The notes under the pieces: model-generated | Databases searched by the model: none | Seen by the model: the letters and a program-made list of their open reading frames with translations, nothing else | Told to the model about the DNA's origin: nothing | Source: Clostridium polyendosporum | GTDB taxonomy: Bacteria > Bacillota > Clostridia > Clostridiales > Clostridiaceae | NCBI RefSeq assembly: GCF_018332455.1 | Contig: NZ_BOPZ01000015.1 | Location: 25,762-89,761, forward strand | Length of the DNA: 64,000 nucleotides | Reading direction: 5' to 3' | Made by a program: the position numbers and the translations under genes | Shown here: piece by piece, positions 63,365 through 64,000 of the stretch | Position numbering within the stretch: the stretch's first letter is position 1 | How the letters are laid out: each line of letters starts with the position of its first letter

Positions 63365-63483
63365 AAGCTAGTAATGATGCGTCTAAGGGTTAAACACCCG
63401 TACCCATGCCGAACACGAAGGTTAAGACTTAGGTGGCTGATGGTACTGCATGGGCGACTGTGTGGGAGAGTAAGTGGTTGCTT
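63365..63483 (+). rRNA. rrf: Solitary, somewhat divergent 5S rRNA
   Basis: About 119 nt. The conserved core ACCCATGCCGAACACGAAGG, the GTTAAG stretch, GATGGTACTGCATGGG and GAGAGTAAG match clostridial 5S rRNA. The closing helix I (AAGC with GCTT) is short and imperfect. No 16S, 23S or tRNA gene lies nearby within the window. It could be a functional single 5S gene, a relic of an rRNA operon, or a variant copy. Ends are approximate. Confidence 0.75.
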
Positions 63484-63591
63484 ACGGAACATTGAGATTT
63501 TAAGGTGGAAATGAAAATATTATCTTGTTTAAGGTGGATATTCAACTTCAAGTAGTAGAGTATTTTATTACATTTAAGAAGGAGAAGTCCA

Positions 63592-63696
63592 GTGAAGATA
63601 AACATAAGTTTTTTTAATTTTAATTTTAAATTCTACGTAGACCAACAAATATTAAGCGAATTTATTTCTTTTATTATTTTATGGTTTATGAGTTAG
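63592..63696 (+). CDS. Possible 34-residue hydrophobic peptide
   Basis: A GTG behind AAGGAGAAGTCCA opens a 34-codon frame, starting MKINISFFNFNFKFYV and ending FIILWFMS, with a hydrophobic end. A strong terminator begins three bases after its stop. The ribosome binding site and terminator support a real small gene, but the composition could be chance in AT-rich DNA. Confidence 0.4.
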   Translation: MKINISFFNFNFKFYVDQQILSEFISFIILWFMS

Positions 63697-63698
63697 CA

Positions 63699-63737
63699 CC
63701 AAAAGGCAAAGTAGATTTATCTACTTTGCCTTTTTGG
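63699..63737 (+). terminator. Intrinsic terminator after the small ORF
   Basis: CCAAAAGGCAAAGTAGA pairs with TCTACTTTGCCTTTTTGG (one bulge), four-base loop. Confidence 0.85.
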
Positions 63738-63868
63738 TTATAAAAATTATATCTTTTTATATCTTTAAAAATGCTTAGTTGAGATGCCTTTAAGATGCAA
63801 TATAAATTTTTAATGCTCAAACTTAAAATAAAATTTAAGATTTATATTATTGTTAAGTAAAATGAGAA

Positions 63869-63890
63869 AAAGAGCCTATAAAGGCTCTTT
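63869..63890 (+). terminator. Terminator-like hairpin
   Basis: AAAGAGCC pairs with GGCTCTTT; same type as those at 60500 and 61404. Confidence 0.6.
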
Positions 63891-63902
63891 TCAGTTTGCT
63901 GA

Positions 63903-63934
63903 AAAACCCCCTGTTTAAAAAACAGAGGGGTTTT
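63903..63934. terminator. GC-rich bidirectional hairpin near the window end
   Basis: AAAACCCCCTGTTT pairs with AAACAGAGGGGTTTT with one bulge and a three-base loop; probably the terminator of a convergent gene outside the window. Confidence 0.65.
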
Positions 63935-64000
63935 CTAGCAAACTTGTGGATAAATTTTAAAAGAGAGCTTTTCTATTAATTTGAATAAAATTTTATATAA

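Noticed and set aside
63304..63492. Minus-strand 62-codon frame over the 5S-like RNA
   Set aside because: It is antisense to the rRNA and has no start signals.
52000..63500. CRISPR array or complete prophage in the accessory region
   Set aside because: No regular spaced direct repeats and no phage structural, terminase or lysis genes were seen; the intergenic blocks are irregular in spacing and content.

Overview
The window is low-GC, AT-rich DNA with clostridial gene content: TTG/GTG starts behind strong GGAGG-type ribosome binding sites, many hairpin-plus-T terminators, a ZTP riboswitch, purine-catabolic molybdenum hydroxylases and an iron-dependent alcohol dehydrogenase. A Clostridium sensu stricto chromosome is the most likely source; the species cannot be told from the sequence. 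No tRNA, 16S/23S rRNA or CRISPR array was seen. One 5S-like rRNA lies near the right end.

Layout. 0-12.5 kb: one co-directional purine-degradation operon (YgeW-type carbamoyltransferase, hydantoinase-type amidohydrolase, SsnA-type aminohydrolase, PreA-like Fe-S flavoenzyme, a first three-subunit xanthine-dehydrogenase-type enzyme, a MocA-like nucleotidyltransferase and, after a terminator, a second three-subunit enzyme in a different gene order). The genes overlap or nearly abut, suggesting coupled translation. 12.5-23.2 kb: single genes (lipoprotein, nitroreductase, GT2-GtrA glycosyltransferase behind a structured leader, a eukaryote-like glycogen branching enzyme, a methyltransferase, a stand-alone AICAR transformylase under a ZTP riboswitch, a metallopeptidase-like protein, a flavodoxin-like protein). 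23.3-26.6 kb: an IS6-family element with an intact 8-bp target duplication, then a trehalose regulator and PTS transporter with a clear double-operator promoter.

26.7-43.0 kb: a reverse-strand block made of three tandem copies of one sensory cassette: receiver-histidine kinase, sugar-binding lipoprotein, large hybrid histidine kinase, CheR-type methyltransferase. The right copy is intact. The left copy has lost its CheR gene. The middle copy keeps only the binding protein and a receiver stub. No ABC permease accompanies the binding proteins, so they probably act as co-sensors. 43.4-51.6 kb: MgtC-like protein, a DeoR pair (one without a DNA-binding domain) with a HAD phosphatase, GNAT proteins, alcohol dehydrogenase, a glycosyltransferase, and an ECF sigma factor with its likely anti-sigma partner.

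51.6-63.2 kb: an accessory region with decayed gene fragments, a serine recombinase and a run of mostly unrelated, poorly known genes (zinc-ribbon proteins, a nonsense-interrupted Vsr-like nuclease, a DUF2806 protein, membrane coiled-coil proteins, a small ion channel, a 423-residue orphan). Several are followed by a terminator and by related intergenic blocks, so the region looks like an exchangeable cassette array, possibly a defence or cargo island. The window ends with the 5S-like RNA, a small ORF and several terminators.
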